Part shown: positions 14,895-15,446 of the stretch, one piece after another
Position numbering within the stretch: position 1 is the stretch's first letter
How the letters are laid out: each line of letters starts with the position of its first letter
Position numbers and translations under genes: made by a program
The notes under the pieces: model-generated
Told to the model about the DNA's origin: nothing
What the model saw: the letters and a program-made list of their open reading frames with translations, nothing else
Database searches by the model: none
Source: Parvicella sp963922585
GTDB lineage: Bacteria; Bacteroidota; Bacteroidia; Flavobacteriales_D; Parvicellaceae
Direction of reading: 5' to 3'
DNA: 15,446 nucleotides
NCBI GenBank assembly: GCA_963922585.1
Contig: CAWUIK010000074.1
Coordinates: forward strand, 1-15,446

Positions 14895-15110
14895 ATGAAT
14901 TCATTACAACAGTTTGTAAAGGCCAAAAGAAAACAATTGGGTTTAACTCAAGAAGAATTTGCAGAGAAAGCCGGTGTAGCTTTAACTGTGATAAGAAAAA
15001 TTGAGCAAGGCAAAGAAAATTTAAGTTTATCAAAAGTAAACCAAGTTTTGATGCTTTTTGGTCATGAATTAGGTCCAATAAATAACAAAGATGCGAAAAG
15101 GAATAGTTAA
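14895..15110 (+). CDS. hipB: HipB-like Xre-family HTH repressor/antitoxin component
   Basis: A 71-residue helix-turn-helix protein: VKAKRKQLGLTQEEFAEKAG ... TVIRKIEQGKENLSLSKVN, the Xre/Cro HTH with the recognition helix around ALTVIRKIEQG (about residues 31-41), then the HipB-type end VLMLFGHELGP. The start is ATG 14895. The TTG at 14874 would lie inside the -7 box and operator, so it is rejected. It precedes the HipS-like gene and overlaps it by 20 bases, which suggests translational coupling. In HipBA and HipBST systems HipB binds palindromic operators upstream of its own gene; three such sites are present here. The DNA-binding role is confident, operator choice is inferred. Confidence 0.87.
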   Translation: MNSLQQFVKAKRKQLGLTQEEFAEKAGVALTVIRKIEQGKENLSLSKVNQVLMLFGHELGPINNKDAKRNS

Positions 15111-15426
15111 ATACAACAACGAAATTGCAGGTACTTTAACTGAAGATGACAATGGAGAATATCTATTTGTGTATAACGAAGAATATGTCCACAAGCATCC
15201 CCTACAGTTCATTACATTTAATATGCCCGTAACCAACAAGCCATACAGAAGCAAAAGACTATTTCCTTTTTTCGATGGACTTATTCCGGAAGGCTGGCTG
15301 CTAAATATTGCAGCAGAAAGTTGGAAAATAAACAAAAATGATCGCATGGGACTTCTACTGGCATGTTGTCAAAATGCAATTGGAGCTGTAAGTATTCACC
15401 CTATTACAGAGAAAGATGAAGCGTAA
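15091..15426 (+). CDS. hipS: HipS-like stand-alone HipA N-subdomain-1 protein (probable antitoxin)
   Basis: 111 residues that correspond to the N-terminal subdomain (Couple_hipA/HipN) of HipA: GIVKYNNEIAGTLTEDDNGEY, a YNEEYV strand, then LFPFFDGLIPEGWLL (57-71) and the DRMGLLLACCQNAIGAVSI segment. In classical hipBA this domain is fused to the kinase. Here it ends at a stop codon and the kinase frame begins 11 bases before it, as in the hipBST arrangement of enteropathogenic E. coli, where HipS and not HipB neutralises the kinase. Trp69 follows the LIPEG motif; a tryptophan of E. coli HipS in this area is, as I recall, important for inhibition, but this needs alignment. The gene overlaps hipB by 20 bases. 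Confidence 0.82.
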   Translation: MRKGIVKYNNEIAGTLTEDDNGEYLFVYNEEYVHKHPLQFITFNMPVTNKPYRSKRLFPFFDGLIPEGWLLNIAAESWKINKNDRMGLLLACCQNAIGAVSIHPITEKDEA

Positions 15427-15446
15427 ATGTTTGTATTGTTATGCAG
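15416..15446 (+). CDS. hipT: HipT/HipA-like Ser/Thr kinase toxin, first ten codons only
   Basis: The frame from ATG 15416 reads MKRKCLYCYA and runs off the right edge. The CxxC-containing CLYCY start is one I recognise from HipA-family kinases of Bacteroidota that lack the N-subdomain and follow a small HipN gene. The start overlaps the HipS-like gene by 11 bases in another frame, consistent with coupled translation. None of the kinase motifs (Gly-rich loop, catalytic Asp, DFG-like Asp) lies in the window, so the call rests on this short start and on operon order. Confidence 0.6.
   Translation, partial: MKRKCLYCYA

Noticed and set aside
14794..15078. Minus-strand open frame across the hip control region
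   Set aside because: It runs antisense through hipB and the operators, is Leu/Phe-rich as expected from reverse-strand AT-rich DNA, and resembles no family.
15427..15446. Frame ATG TTT GTA TTG immediately after the HipS-like stop as the kinase start
   Set aside because: The overlapping frame from 15416 gives MKRKCLYCYA, which fits the known start of HipA kinases in this phylum; the other frame gives an unrecognised MFVLLC.

Overview
The window comes from an AT-rich Gram-negative member of the Bacteroidota, most likely a flavobacterium-like lineage. The evidence is a C-terminal type IX secretion sorting domain on a secreted protease, several -7 promoter boxes of the form TAnnTTTG, the lack of clear Shine-Dalgarno sites, a Bacteroidota-type PUR (DUF3276) protein, a long NusB, a Kdo-pathway enzyme (LPS) and bacillithiol genes. 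No rRNA, tRNA, insertion sequence or CRISPR array was seen, and no gene-free gap exceeds 200 bases.

Region 1-2799: a partial secreted beta-propeller sensor (TTG start) lies 7 bases behind yajQ on the minus strand. smpB is divergent from yajQ. Region 2796-7015: bshA (bacillithiol synthesis) runs tail to tail with smpB, with overlapping stop codons. Next come a secreted lysyl-endopeptidase-type protease with its own hairpin terminator, and a YtxJ/BrxC-type bacilliredoxin on the plus strand. bshA and ytxJ together indicate a bacillithiol-based thiol redox system.

Region 7016-12187: a PUR-family nucleic acid binder and a half-size ABC exporter (TTG start) on the minus strand, then a plus-strand run of leucine dehydrogenase, NusB and a small HAD phosphatase. 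Region 12192-14702: a secreted protein made of two tandem formylglycine-generating-enzyme-like domains, both lacking the catalytic cysteines, is divergent from a kdsA homologue whose acceptor-phosphate arginine appears to be replaced by methionine.

Region 14703-15446: the most striking element, a tripartite toxin-antitoxin operon of the hipBST type cut by the window end. It contains an Xre/HipB repressor, a stand-alone HipA N-subdomain protein (HipS-like) and the first ten codons of a HipT/HipA-like kinase, with overlapping frames. Upstream are three near-identical 16-bp palindromic motifs spaced exactly 40 bp apart, start to start. The second lies where a -33 element would be, and the third abuts the -7 box. 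This looks like cooperative autorepression.
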